Source: Theobroma cacao (lineage: Eukaryota > Streptophyta > Magnoliopsida > Malvales > Malvaceae). From it: a stretch of 64,000 nucleotides of DNA. Shown here piece after piece: positions 1 to 11,627 of this stretch. Where the stretch lies: assembly GCF_000208745.1 (NCBI RefSeq), contig NC_030854.1, positions 10,210,036 to 10,274,035 of the forward strand, in the 5' to 3' direction. Within the stretch, counting starts at the first letter, position 1. Every line of letters begins with the position of its first letter. Made by a program: the position numbers and the translations under genes. Under the pieces are notes generated by a model. That model was not told where the DNA came from and ran no database searches. It saw nothing but the letters and a program-made list of their open reading frames with translations.

Positions 1-78
1 TTTTGCATCATTTTCTTTTGCAAATTGGTAAGTTCTGATCATTGTTTATTTACTTATTTAATTTAATTATGTCATCAG

Positions 79-2052
79 GTCTTATAGTTTTGGTGTGGTG
101 GCATCAAACTGGAAGCCATTTGGTGTTCCTCTTGTAGCAAGGATACAGGATCTTTCAAGTGGATCTGAGATCCGTAACCAGTTTCTTAAGTTACTTTGTC
201 CGTTTCTAATGCCAGTTGAAGATGTGGTAAACGATTATGATGGTAATGAGACTGGGAATACTGTTAATGAGAATTCTAAGATGGAGGATATTGTTAGCCC
301 CTTAGTTTCAGATAGTGATGTAGGTTCAGACAGTGGAGCAGAGAATGATTTTCGTCTGAATACCGACTTCAAATTCTACTTGATCAATAAATTGGAACCA
401 CTGGAGATAAAGATGAATAAGCCTGTATCAATCTCAAGGTTTACCAAGAAGTTTGATGTGAGTGTTCACTGGTCAGATAAGATGATGGAAAAGTATGACA
501 CATGCCTTCTCAGCTCATTACCTGAGGTTTTCAAGCCCCAGTTGTTTACACGAAGGCCTCAAGAATCCATTTCCTTGAATAAATGTCTTGAAGGTTTCTT
601 GCAAGAGGAACCTCTAGGACCAGATGACATGTGGTTAGCGTGTTTCTTTTTCTAATATATGCTTTGTTCCAAATGTTGACATAGTTACAGTTTTGGTCTT
701 CTATCTATGATATACACTTTTTATGATATAATCATAATCAACTTTATTTTATTTTATAATTATGAAGTAATCATATGCTTGCTGAATCTAATAGTGAGTG
801 TTGCGAAATCATTCCTAGGTATTGTCCCAGGTGCAAGAAGCCTCGGCAAGCCAACAAGAAGTTAGATCTTTGGAGATTGCCTGAGATTTTGGTTATTCAT
901 TTAAAGAGGTTCTCGTATAGCCGATTTTTCAAGAACAAGCTAGAAACTTTTGTTGACTTTCCAATTCATGATCTCAATCTCTCCAATTATATTTCCCATA
1001 TTGATAGCCAATTGTCCAATTGTTACCAATTATATGCAATAAGTAATCACTATGGAGGCATGGGAGGCGGTCATTATACTGCTTTTGTTGATGTAAGTAT
1101 GGCATCTTTTCTATCTTATCTTCTCTGCTTGTGTGTTAGGAATTGCTGCCATGTGGTCTTGATATTCTACTGAGATGGAATTTTACTTAGCTACCCATGA
1201 ATGATATTTCAGATTTACAATGTGCTATTTGTTCTTTCTCTTGTGGGCTAGTCATTGGAGGCTATCCAAAATCTGATGCTTCTCAATTATAATGAACTCT
1301 GGACTTTTCAAAAGCATGTAGTAGTAGTACCCATAAATGAAATAGGTATGATGTTTATTAATGGGCTTATTATTTGTGTATGTCAGTAGCCTGTTGAGTG
1401 TCATTTTAAACACGGGGCATACAGTAATGGGGAGATCATTCTTTTTAATAGAGAATTAAGGTGTATGTTAGAGTTAATAGTAAATTCAGTCTTTAAAGAA
1501 AATCTGGGCAACAAGGTTTTAGGGTTCTTAGTAACGCATTTCTAGAGTAGACTTTGCCTCAGAATTTTCTTGAAATTGTTTTATACTGCTTTGTCATTTG
1601 TTCATTTTTTATTTATTGGTGAAGTGTTCAAATTTCTTTAGTATCCACATTCTTTTGGAAATTCGGGACATTTAATATTATCTTTCAACTTACACAAGTA
1701 TATAACAGCTAATCTCTCGGCAAATTAGATTCTTTCTACAATAATGATTGAAGTATTTTATAGGCAGTGAAAGTAGAAATGAAAGGTCTAAAGTTTTGGG
1801 ATCTCTCTTCAAACTTTGTGCATTGCCCCTTTCTTGCTCTTCTGCATGTTCCTGTGGAATCCGCGGTAGATATCACAGGAAATACATAACTTTTGATTTA
1901 CTATTAGAATCCTAACTCTCTTTTTGCATTTGCAGCATGGGCATGGTAGGTGGTTCGAGTTTGATGATGACAAAGTTTTTGCTGTCAGTGAAGACAGAAT
2001 TAAGTCATCTGCTGCTTATGTCCTTTTCTATAGGAGAGTCCGGGAGGCGTAA
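79..2052 (+). CDS. Ubiquitin-specific protease, UBP8-like, C-terminal part (5' end outside the window)
   Basis: Three exons are visible: 79-633, 819-1092 and 1936-2052, all with GT-AG borders and matching phases. They give the last 314 residues. A Trp codon is split across the first intron and reads into YCPRCK, a zinc-ribbon cysteine pair. Next comes the conserved [16 protein letters not shown] stretch, then the His box (NHYGG...[10 protein letters not shown]) and the C-terminal FEFDDDKV...[11 protein letters not shown] block. These are hallmarks of the USP catalytic domain, a cysteine protease that removes ubiquitin from proteins. The catalytic Cys box must lie upstream of the window. The acidic insert between the two catalytic halves and the MWYCPRCK join resemble the plant UBP5/8/9/10/11 clade, UBP8 most closely (from memory of the family). 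The family call is firm; the exact paralogue is not. Confidence 0.9.
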
Positions 2053-2954
2053 CTTTAATTAAACATTTATCAGAAGCATTGCCCATTTTTGAAGCCTGAA
2101 CTGGGGATTTTATTTATGGGCCAACCAACCAAAGAAGCAAATACAGATTCCATTGAAAGGTTAGAGTTTTGAGAAGGAGACTTGTTTTTATTTACAGTCT
2201 CAAATAGGAGAGAAAAGACATGATCCAAAGTTGTACGGTTTTGGAATGGAATGGTACCATTGAAAGAGGTAAGTCATTACAATGATCAAACACTGTCTTA
2301 CGTGTATATAAAGCTGAATCCAAAGAAAGATTTGCAGCAATGTCAATTTTGTTTCTGCAGAGGGAAGGCTTCGCTTTGTCTAGTATTACATTGTTTTGAT
2401 GCTTCCTCTTCAAATTTGTGATTCTGATGATGAAGCTTTGTTTGTTGATACTCAAAACTTTCAAATATTCTTTTAATTTGGAAACCAGAAGATTTGTATA
2501 GATATATACTGCTTGCCACCACCTTGTGGAAAAGAAAATGATTAATACATTAGTGGTAGAGTTTTTGAACTCCTGGTTGGTATATAGTTCAAAATATATT
2601 CTGCTGTTGTTATATACAATAATAATTCTTGTAGGAAATCTTTAATTTGTGCAGTTGTATGAGTAAAGGTGCATGGTGTGAACACCCTATTGGTTTGTAA
2701 TTGATTCAAATCAAAATGAAATATCGAATTCAATTGATTTGGATCGGTTCATTCATCTGATTGGAATGGATTAATATTCATCTTTTTAAGGTACATGCAC
2801 GTATTATGAAGGCAATTGAACCAATGAATAAATGATTTAGTTAATTCCACTGTACAGTGTCTGAATTACTTTCTTTATGACATTCCACTGAAGGTGGGGG
2901 AAAAAAATAATAAAAATGATTTTATAGTTTGAAAATTTCAGGCATAATCTTGAA
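2053..2954. other. 3' UTR and spacer downstream of the UBP gene
   Basis: The first few hundred bases after the UBP stop are probably 3' UTR. The rest is AT-rich spacer. Short minus-strand reading frames here show no recognisable domain and no splice context. I see no gene. Confidence 0.5.
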
Positions 2955-3410
2955 CGTTTTAAGGAAATTCAAATAATGTTTTTATTGTGTTTAATGAAGT
3001 TTTTTATATTTTTAATTTAGGTCAAATAAATATTTATAATTAGTGATTAATTAATTATTATTAATTAAAACGTCAATTGTCATTTTTATGTTACATGACA
3101 TTGATGTGAATGGTGAAAATGTCACATGATTATATCACCACATCATATCAGTACATCATATATTAACATGACATATCAATACAATGTGATATAATATAAC
3201 AAATGATATTTGAAAAAGACAACAGTTATTATAGCATATCAATTTGTTACGCCACCACAATGTGACATAAAATAACAAGTGTTGTTTTAACTAACAATAG
3301 TCAATCAACCATTAGTTATAAGATTTTATTTAACTTAACATAAAAATATAAAGATTTAATTAAACGTAATCAAAAAATAAAAAGTTATTTAAATTTTTTT
3401 AAATAGGTTA
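2955..3410. repeat. Foldback MITE-like element, copy 1 (near full length)
   Basis: The left arm (about 2961-3065) and the right arm (about 3290-3405) are imperfect inverted repeats of each other over roughly 100 bases. For example, GTTTAATGAAG...ATTTTTAATTTAGGTC at the left pairs with the complement of ...AACTTAACATAAAAATA...AATTAAAC at the right. The middle carries repeated ATGTCACATGAT / GACATATCAAT motifs. Related sequence recurs near 21580, 28955 and 48475. There is no coding capacity. The exact ends and target duplication could not be fixed by eye. Confidence 0.5.
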
Positions 3411-3605
3411 AAAAACCTTTTAGGAAAATCAAACCGGATTCAAAAATATAATGTTTACTTTAAATTGGATTTAGTTCTCCTCTAATAAAAAAAAAATACA
3501 ATTCTCTTGTTCCCTTCACTTATTTTGTATACTATTAATTTATTATTTTTAAATTTATATCAAAATAATAAAATATAAACAAAACGAAAGCCAACAAATG
3601 TAAAA

Positions 3606-3710
3606 GAAAGCCCAACGGAGCCTACTGATTGGGCTGGAAGATCCAACAAAAATTAAATGTATAAAAATATTTTAAAATAATAATAATAAATCAATCAATG
3701 AGCCCATTTC
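3606..3710 (+). promoter_or_regulatory. Cluster of GCCCA/TGGGC (site II-like) elements upstream of the aldolase gene
   Basis: GCCCA occurs at 3610-3614 and 3702-3706, and TGGGCT at 3630-3635, all within 230 bases upstream of the predicted ATG at 3834. TGGGCY elements are TCP-factor sites common in promoters of plant housekeeping and mitochondrial genes. Function here is inferred from sequence and position only. Confidence 0.35.
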
Positions 3711-3833
3711 TGTTCTGCGGTCGCTCTTTGTTCGGTGTCTCGGCAATTCTCCTTTTGTTCAGTTTCCTCAAATAAAAATCCACTCTTCCTTCTGCAGACA
3801 AGACCCTCACCTTCTGGAAACAGTTACATTGTA

Positions 3834-5555
3834 ATGGCTGCACCCAGTTGCGGTAAAATAAAAGTCTACTTCAACTTTTTGGGTTTTTCTTTTACTGATT
3901 TACTGCTGTTTTATTTGATGCAAATTATCCTTTTTGATGTTAAATAGTGTGTGTTTGCATGTAAAGAAGTGTTGGGTCTTTAGAAATTTAGCTATAGTGA
4001 GTTGTATATAAATGGGGTTTAGCTTTTTACTCTGTTTCTAGTTGGGTTTTGAGGAAATTTTGCTGAATTAATCCAAAGATTTGTGCTTTGTTAGTATACT
4101 TTGAGGGATGATCATACTCTTTTCTTTTTCATTGTTTTTCATAACATACTATTTGGTTGTTAGGGATGATTTAGGCATTAAAGATTCTTTATTTTGGGGG
4201 TGCAAAGGAGGGATTTAACACTGGAAAAAGAATCAACACGCCTAAGGAGTCAGCTACTAAAATGCTACCAATTCCTATTGGTGGGGTATGCAATATGTAT
4301 AGCCTTTAATGTTAGCTCAGATTGTGTTTAGCTTATCAGTCCGCAGCAAAATTCTCTTCCCTTGGAACGTTTTTATCAGGGGAAGGAAGGAGTGACTATA
4401 AGGTATTTGCTGCTCAACCAGAAATGAAGGCATAGCTTGAATCATATTTATTTTCTTTTCTTTTCCGTCCTAGTATATGAGCAGGATATGTTGGAAATTG
4501 GGATTCTTGGTTGCATTCAAATGCATCCAGAGATGCATGATCAAACTCCTTCCAGCGTAGGAGTATATCTTTAATATACAATGCTGTGATTCTCTTCCCT
4601 TGTGGCACATTGATTGTGAGATGCTAGAGATTTCTTGAAGCATATATAGCGATGTCCAGTGTTATCTGTGGCGGGGTTGGAAGGGGGAGAACTGAAATTG
4701 TTGCCTAATCTAGGAACCAATATGATATTTTATTCCACGTTTTGGTTGCTTGTTATCTTTCAATCCATGAAGCATATAGCTAATAAAAATGTTATATAAC
4801 AGGAGCAATGACAGAAGATGTTGGAATACCAATGGGAGACAAACTCATATTGAGGGGCTTGAAATTTCATGGTTTCCATGGGGTCAAGCCTGAAGAAAAA
4901 AGCCTGGGTCAGAAGTTCTTGGTAGATGTAGATGCCTGGATGGATCTTAGGATGGCTGGTAAATCAGACCTCTTGTCAGATACTGTTAGTTACACTGATA
5001 TTTACCGGTGAGTAACAGCTTAACATCTTCATCTAACATGTTTATAAAAAATTGCATAAATCTTTTTGGCTGCTTATGAATTGTTACGAAGTTCTGTATC
5101 CCTGCATGTAATTGTCTTCAAGTTTACACTATGGAGAAACCATGTTCCTCCTAACTGTAATATCTTCAATTAGCCTGAATTTGATAATTGTAACTGGTCA
5201 ACTTTTACTTGCTATGTAAAAGACCAATGCTAATTAATTTAAAACTTGCATAAGGAATTATATTATGAAGTCCTTAGCAGTTCCTATGAATGTCTATGCC
5301 TTTATTTTTAACAAATTATCTTTTGATAATTTGAATTTGCTGACTTACAGCATAGTAAAGGAAGTTGTGGAAGGGAAATCTCAGGATCTTCTCGAGTCAG
5401 TGGCTCAATTAATTGCATCAGCAACCTTGAGGAAGCATCCTCAGATATCTGCTATTCGTGTGAAAGTGGGGAAGCCTCATGTTGCTGTTCATGGTCCTCT
5501 TGACTACCTTGGAGTTGAGATTGTCAGATACAGAAGTATTGATGCTCCAAATTGA
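3834..5555 (+). CDS. FOLB: Dihydroneopterin aldolase (folate biosynthesis)
   Basis: The exons are 3834-3852, 4803-5007 and 5351-5555, giving 142 residues. The enzyme converts 7,8-dihydroneopterin to 6-hydroxymethyl-7,8-dihydropterin plus glycolaldehyde, an early step of pterin synthesis for folate. The protein begins LILRGLKFHGFHGVKPEE, the FolB signature with its active-site Glu near residue 37. It also has VSYTDIY with the conserved Tyr at 70, and VKVGKPHVAV with the catalytic Lys at 116. The length fits the plant family (about 130-160). The first exon is tiny (MAAPSC plus one base) and joins in frame to exon 2. An internal ATG at 4808 in exon 2 is an alternative start that would drop eight residues. 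No organelle-targeting peptide is evident, which agrees with the cytosolic location known for the plant enzyme. Confidence 0.9.
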
Positions 5556-6250
5556 CCTTTACCAAATATATGAATGTATAAGGCATCATGGGTCTCGGTT
5601 GGATCTGCCACCTCCTTTTATGTTCTTTGGTTTCTGCAGGGAGGGGAAGAAAGTGACAAGTGAGCCAGGGTAGTTGTGTATTTCTGCTGGTTCTACTGCA
5701 ATTGGCATTAATTGATCGATGATTTTCAATTTCTGTCAGCCTAAGAATTCTAAAAAACATTAGCCGTGAATCAAATAGTATCACATCGGTAATATAAATA
5801 AATTAAAATTTTGAGAATTTTAAAAAAATAAAGTTTCATAATTCTAAAATGATTTTCATTATATTTTCCAATGTGCCATCGGGCATATTGTGCCTGTATA
5901 CAAATTAAGCAACAAAGAAGCTGCTAGTAGGGAGAGAAGGGGCAAACAATATACGAGTAACAAGGCACCTTAGTTCAAAATTTTATTCTTCAGACATCCC
6001 CTCTTCTGTTTTTGATGAAAATCCAACATTGCTGTCCAAAAAGGATTTTAAAAAAACGAAAATTATGAAATTCTACAATTCTAAAACAATATCCAGCCAT
6101 TTAAAACTATATTTCAACACCACCTGGGACTAATACAAAATTTCTCATGCCTCTAGAGCTTCACTTTTTCTACAAGGCTAAACTACAATCTTTTCAGCAC
6201 TTCAAATGTTATCACTAAAATGCAGAACACATGCAGGGGAGAGAGACATC
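5556..6250. other. Convergent intergenic region between the aldolase and L22 genes
   Basis: This stretch holds the probable 3' UTRs of two genes transcribed toward each other. It is AT-rich, with no supported coding region. Open frames here lack motifs and overlap the UTRs. Confidence 0.5.
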
Positions 6251-9168
6251 TCATGCAGCCATGCCACTTGGTTCCTGGCTGCTGCCTTTGCCTTTGCCTT
6301 TGCGGTTCCAAATAGGAGTGGTTTCAATAAGCTTATGGGGTACAAGTCGCCTTTCCCGCTTAGTAAGCTTGCGAAACTTGCTTACTCTCAGCCTGGCTAT
6401 CTCGGCCTCCTCTTCAGGGGTCATCTCCCTCACTACAACTGTTAGTCGGCACTCTGGTCTCTCTTTAATTCCACATTTCCCTTTAGCATGGTAGGAAATT
6501 CTCTTCTTATAAAATCCCTTTCCGATAAATGCCTCCGCTGTTTATAAAAATAAAAAATGCAAAATAAATACAAGCACAAATACTACCAAGTGATATACGC
6601 AAGTTCATTTGCACCACTTACCAACTAGCAGACGGTCTGGATCCAGTCCATGATTATGGGTAGCATTTGCTCGAGCAGAGTGTATAACCTGCATGGCATA
6701 GGTTTTAATCTAAAATGTTAGAACTCTATTTTTTGCTGACGATACAAAAGTATCTTCCTTCTGAACAACAATGAAGATCAAAAAATAAGTAAAGAGAGCG
6801 CAAAAAACACAAGTACACACCCATACACCTGCTCTTCGTTGAGGTACAAGAAATCACTTCTCCATCAATGCTTTCTAAATAGTATAGTGGTTACAACTAT
6901 ATGTTTCTTTTCCTTTCCCTTTTTCTAAGTTTCCTTTTATGACACATAGAGATGAGTTTTGGCTAGTTTCTTTTACGCCAGAAACTACACAACTACATTA
7001 AAAAGAACTATAGTTCATTAATAGGCCAGAATGGTTCAATCACCTGATAGACAGTTTTAGCAGCACGCTTTACTGTCACTTGCAACTGCAACAATGCATC
7101 CTCAACACGCATACCACGAACTAATGCAGCAACCAAGTTGACCTTCTTAGGACTCTAAAACAAGCAAGTAAGCAATAAGTTAATTGAATTAGATAAGCAA
7201 CACCAGAAACAATGGTAATGCAGCATCATAAAGGCAGTTAAGGGCCCATTTTACAGATGTTTTTCTTTTTCCTTTTTGTTAATCCTGCTCCAATTCAAAC
7301 CATTATTTTTCTCCTTTGAGAAGTTGCAAGTAGGATCAATTGATTTAAGACTGAAATTTTCACCAGCTTTATTATTGGGAACTACCTTAAATGCAGCAAA
7401 AGCATGGCCAGTTAACTCATGTAGATATTGAGGCAAACGCAGCTGATTTTGGAACTATATAAACAGTTTAAAATTAGAATTTTGTTATAATTGTTTAGGA
7501 AATATACCTGTTTTATGTTCTTTAACACTGCTTGAACTTTTAAGCGATTAGGAACAACTTTCTTCTCTTCAGTCTTTCCACTATTTATTGCCAAAACAGG
7601 AGTTAATGGTGAAGAAATGGGTGTCTCTTCAGATGAACCTGCTAGTAACTTCCTTGAAGTTGAAATTCCCTATGCACATAAAACATAAGAGAAGTTATGC
7701 AAGGAAAGAAAACAGAAAATAAAAAGAATTTAAGGAAAAACATAACAAACTCCTTTGGCTCAGATCAGTTAATGATCTACACTCCAAAGTATTGCCCAAA
7801 TAACTTTAATATGATTCCGCCAGCAGGAATACAACATACCATGCAACACAAACATTGTAGATAATACATTTATGGACCTCTTGTCACATTGTTGAAAACT
7901 TGTTTTTCATCAGTTACGAGCATCCTATTGATCTTCAACATATGCGAGACCACTTAAAACAATGGGAATTGTCCAATGAAGAAAAATTTTACACCAACAA
8001 ACAGATAAGGAAATCTGATCGTTTCTAGATCAGGTGCCATTGGCAATCAATATAATGCTGAAAAAGCAAATCAAGATCCATGAAATACAACATTTCCAAC
8101 ACAAGAACACACGCACCGAAAGAATAACTAACTACATCATCAAAAAGCAGGAAAGCATATGAACGTATTATTGCTTTCCAACTAACTACATCATCAAAAA
8201 GCAGGAAAGCATATGAACGTATTATTGCTTTCCAACTAACTACATCATCAAAAAGCAGGAAAGCATAAGAACGTATTATTGCTTTCCAACATACTATATT
8301 AGATCCTCTCCTACCTGTATGTATTTTTTTTCATTGCTATACAAAACAAGGCATCCCGAAAATCTGCATTAACATACATGAAATGTCACAAAATCTACTT
8401 CAGATTTCATAACACACTACATTAGGAACATGTCTAGTTTTTTTGTAACTCGCACATCACAAGATTCACAGCTTCTTTTTGAATTATAAGAATGATTTTA
8501 TTAAAATAGACCTCAAACAGCCGAAAACATCAAATTCACTGAAACCATCATATCAAATTGGAAAGAACAAGTTGGCATTACCAACTGTTGGAAATACTGA
8601 TAAAAAGGTGTTGAAATGCTAGCAGAAGGTGATCTCCACAATCTCTGAATACTAGGCAATTCACCTGCATAAGTATTTCAAACCCTTTAATACTCAAATT
8701 CAAGTCCCTACTCACAAAAAGGACGAAAAAAACATAAATTTAAGAATTAACAGTGAAGTCACTTGAAATTTAGCTTTATTATACAAAGAATAAATATAAA
8801 CCCATGTTTTCTTTCTGATTCATTGCTCCAAATTTAACTTAAACATTACATAAAATTTATACAAATATTAATCAAGTAGAAGACGAGATCTTTAGGCATA
8901 GAAAGAAGATAAATAAATGAAGTATTAACAGTTAAGTCACTTAAAATTCAATCTTTTTTACATAAAACAAAAAATTACCCCTGTTTTATATCTCAATAAC
9001 TACTCCAAATTTAACTTCAACTTCACCCAAAAAAAAAAACTAACCAGTTAAAAAAGAGGAGCTCAAGCGAGAAGAAGATGAATAGTTGGCAGACAAAGTA
9101 TAGTTATGTTCCAGTCTTCTCCCAACTTGGCGAAGTACACATTGCAAATGTCTCTGCCACCCCACCAT
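6251..9168 (-). CDS. Ribosomal protein L22 (uL22), probably mitochondrial
   Basis: On the minus strand the exons are 9168-9045, 8664-8582, 7669-7508, 7154-7044, 6688-6622 and 6537-6251. All junctions are in phase and the product is 277 residues. uL22 binds 23S-type rRNA and lines the exit tunnel of the large subunit. The start, MVGWQRHLQ...LRQVGRR, is a basic, Arg-rich N terminus typical of the mitochondrial-type plant proteins. The L22 core runs from about residue 109: NRLKVQAVLKNIKQ, SPKKVNLVAALVRGMRVEDA, then VIHSARANATHNHGLDPDRL and the RLTVVVRE strand. The C-terminal tail LVPHKLIETTPIWNR is shared with plant mitochondrial L22. A 5' UTR intron is likely, with a donor near 9420. An extra 57-nt in-phase exon candidate lies at 7386-7442 (see findings). 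Confidence 0.9.
8126..8287. repeat. Tandem repeat, 54 bp x 3, in intron 2 of the L22 gene
   Basis: Three nearly identical 54-bp units lie head to tail; the third differs by one base (CATAAG for CATATG). Each unit contains an 8-bp inverted repeat, GGAAAGCA...TGCTTTCC, that could form a hairpin with a 14-nt loop. Confidence 0.9.
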
Positions 9169-10329
9169 CTTTTGGAAAAGATTCTCTCCCTAAGGACTTT
9201 TCTCAAACAGGTAAGAGGAAAGAAACAACCCAAAGTTACAATGGCAAGAGCCCAGAAGCCAAAAGACAAAATAGAAATAATAATAATAATAATAATGGGA
9301 ATAAATAGGAACCCAACTAAATTTATGAAGATCAAATTAAACAGAAAAAGAAATTGAAAAACTTGAAAATCCCAGGAAGAAAAAACGGAGTAAAAGTTGA
9401 AACTTGGAGAGTTTGTTAACTTACTGGTTGATGATCATAAAAAGCTGAGAAGAGGGAGATCGTTAGTGGTGAAAGTGGGGAGTCGGCTTCCAAAGAAAAA
9501 TGGCCTGGACTCGACCAGCAATGAAAGCCTAAAAAGACCCTTTTTCGGGTTCCGATACTAATTAAAACAAAAGAAAATTGAAAAGGTTTTTTATTCTCAA
9601 TAGCGTCCTTAAAACCATAAGGCTTATAAATAAAAAGAAAAAATGGTGAGAAATAAATTTTTTTATAAGTTTAATTGAAAAATATTATTTTTTATAATTT
9701 TAATTATTTTTTATCAAATTTTGGTATGACTTGATAATAATACTTTTTAAATAATTTCAAATAAATTAAAATAATTTCAATTTTTTCTCTCCTGCCATCC
9801 AGATAAAAATTTTAAAATTAAATCTTGATTTCTTTCTTTGCTCAAATATGTCTATCTTGCCATCCAATTCGCAGATATGACATCAAGCTCTTTCTTATTT
9901 TATTTTATTTTTTTTAGATGGTGGATCTTGAGGTTCTTAAGGGCGATGAATAGCGATTTTGCTCTTTGCAGACAGTAATTTTGCTCAAAGAGAAAGAACA
10001 ACTAAAGCATGTTTAATGGGTTTTATGGTGGTTCACGATTTTATTTTATCTGGGATTGGGATGATTGTTAAGCATGTTTGTTAGGGATTTTGATTTTTTT
10101 TATGAGATTTTGAGTTGAAATTGTTCATAGAATATTTTGTAAATAGGGTATATTTTGTTTTTGTATAAGAGGAGTGAGCAAGGCCTCCCGATAGGGATAT
10201 ATTTTCTCTTGCTTTGGAGGGTTATGGAGTTTTGTAACCTATCTTTTATGAAATGCATAATTTCATGACTTAGCAAAAAAAAATATGTGTTTTAGGTTCT
10301 TAAGTTTATTGGTTTATTCATAGAACCCA
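9169..10329. other. L22 upstream region and AT-rich spacer
   Basis: The part next to 9168 probably contains a 5' UTR intron and upstream exon of the L22 gene: a GTAAGT donor lies on the minus strand near 9420. A short (AAT)n tract lies near 9280. From about 9600 the DNA is AT-rich with no recognisable gene. Confidence 0.45.
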
Positions 10330-10812
10330 AAATTGAGTTTACTAGTTTTTAGGTATTACGTGACTTAATCACTATGTGACAGTTTTTAGGTATTACGTGA
10401 TTGGTTTTAAGTATTACATTACTAGTTTTTAAGCATTACGTAATTAGTTTTAGGTATTACGTGACTAGTTTTTAGACATTGCGTGACTGATTTTTAAGCA
10501 ATGCCTAAGTCACACAATGTCTTACTAACAAGTCACGCAATGCCTTATCAGAAACTAGTTATGCAATGCCTTATCAGAAACTAGTCACGCAATGTCTATC
10601 AACTAGTCACGCAATGCCTTATCAAAAACTAGTCACGCAATGCCTTATCAAAAATTAGTCACGCAATACCTTATCAAAAACTAGTCACGTAATGTCTTAT
10701 CAAAAATTAGTCACGCAATTTTCAAAGTCAATCACGTAATATCCAAAGTCAGTCACGCAATATCCAAAGTTAGTCACGTAATGCCTAAAAACTAGTCACG
10801 TAATTCTCAAAA
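10330..10812. repeat. Inverted minisatellite array, about 26-bp unit
   Basis: From about 10500 to 10812 there are more than ten degenerate copies of a unit like ACTAGTCACGCAATGCCTTA plus TCAAAA. From 10330 to about 10495 the same unit appears as its reverse complement (TTTTTAGGTATTACGTGACT). The array therefore switches orientation near 10497 and forms a large imperfect palindrome. It has no coding content. Confidence 0.85.
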
Positions 10813-10899
10813 ATCATCAAAACTATTGAATTCCATTCAACAAGATCAACAACTTCAAACGATACACCATATTCCATTTAACAATATAATTAACGAATA

Positions 10900-11062
10900 T
10901 GAATGCTCAAAATGTTCAAAAGTTTTTCTTCATATATCAAAAATCACTTTAAAATGCTTAAAAATGCTCAAAACGCTCACAGGTTTTTTTCGTATATCAA
11001 AAACTACTCCAAAATGCTCAAAATGCTTAAATGTTTTTCTTTCTGATAAAGAATACTCCAAA
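10900..11062. repeat. Degenerate tandem repeat next to the minisatellite
   Basis: Three loose units of about 50-60 bases share ATGCTCAAAA, then a T-run, then TATATCAAAAA and ACTCCAAAA. An 81-residue open frame spans them but only reflects the repeat; I do not call it a gene. Confidence 0.6.
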
Positions 11063-11314
11063 GATGAATAGTTTGGTGAGGAAAGCTAAAAAAATATGAG
11101 TCAGTTTGAGGTGCAAATCTAAACATACTTGACTTGTTAATAGGTTTCAAGTTAAGACGCGGAGCCAAATATTAAGGGTAATTTTGTCTAAATTTTAATT
11201 CTCTTGGTTAAAAACAGTTAAAATTATAAGGAGGTCTATTATCAAAAACACGTTATGCATAAGGCCCATTTCAAAAAAGAACCCAAATAAAAAGGTGAGA
11301 GAGCATGATAATAA

Positions 11315-11386
11315 GAAAATTAATTATGGTGATTTTGTTGAGGAGGGGCTGAAAATTAATTATGGTGATTTTGTTGAGGAGGGGCT
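11315..11386 (+). repeat. Perfect 36-bp tandem duplication
   Basis: Two identical 36-bp copies lie head to tail. The period is a multiple of three, so an open frame through them repeats a 12-residue block (KINYGDFVEEGL). Nothing else suggests a real gene. Confidence 0.85.
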
Positions 11387-11537
11387 GAATTATGAGTGTA
11401 AAATAATCTTTTTTTATTTTGACTTTTATATAAAAGAAAACAAATTTTTATATGAAAAAGAAAATAAAATTTTAACATAATAAAGTGAAACCAATTAAGG
11501 TTGTAAAGTATTTTATAATTGAGTTTGAATAGAATTT

Positions 11538-11627
11538 TTTTTTTATATAATTAGGGGAAAGGGATTCGAACTCTGCTCTTTAGACAAAAGGATTATACAC
11601 CAACTAATGAATCAAATGCTCGAGTGC
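11538..11627 (-). mobile_element. Short tRNA-like SINE with 17-bp target-site duplication
   Basis: The segment is flanked by identical 17-bp copies of GAGTTTGAATAGAATTT at 11521-11537 and 11628-11644. On the minus strand it reads from a head with an A-box-like stretch (TTAGTTGGTG) through a B-box match (AGTTCGAATCC) and ends in an A-run. These are the marks of a Pol III-transcribed retroposon. At about 90 bases it is small; it may be a 5'-truncated or minimal member. Confidence 0.75.

Noticed and set aside
9063..9335. Plus- and minus-strand open frames of 76-90 residues
   Set aside because: The first L22 exon is read here in a different minus-strand frame (MVGWQRHLQ); these frames are shadows.
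10330..10812. CRISPR-like array
   Set aside because: The units are contiguous and degenerate with no unique spacers, and this is a plant nuclear genome.
10826..11071. 81-residue plus-strand frame
   Set aside because: It only reflects tandem repeats and has no domain or splice context.
11540..11627. A functional tRNA gene on the minus strand
   Set aside because: The cloverleaf is incomplete, and the target duplication plus A tail show a retroposed SINE instead.
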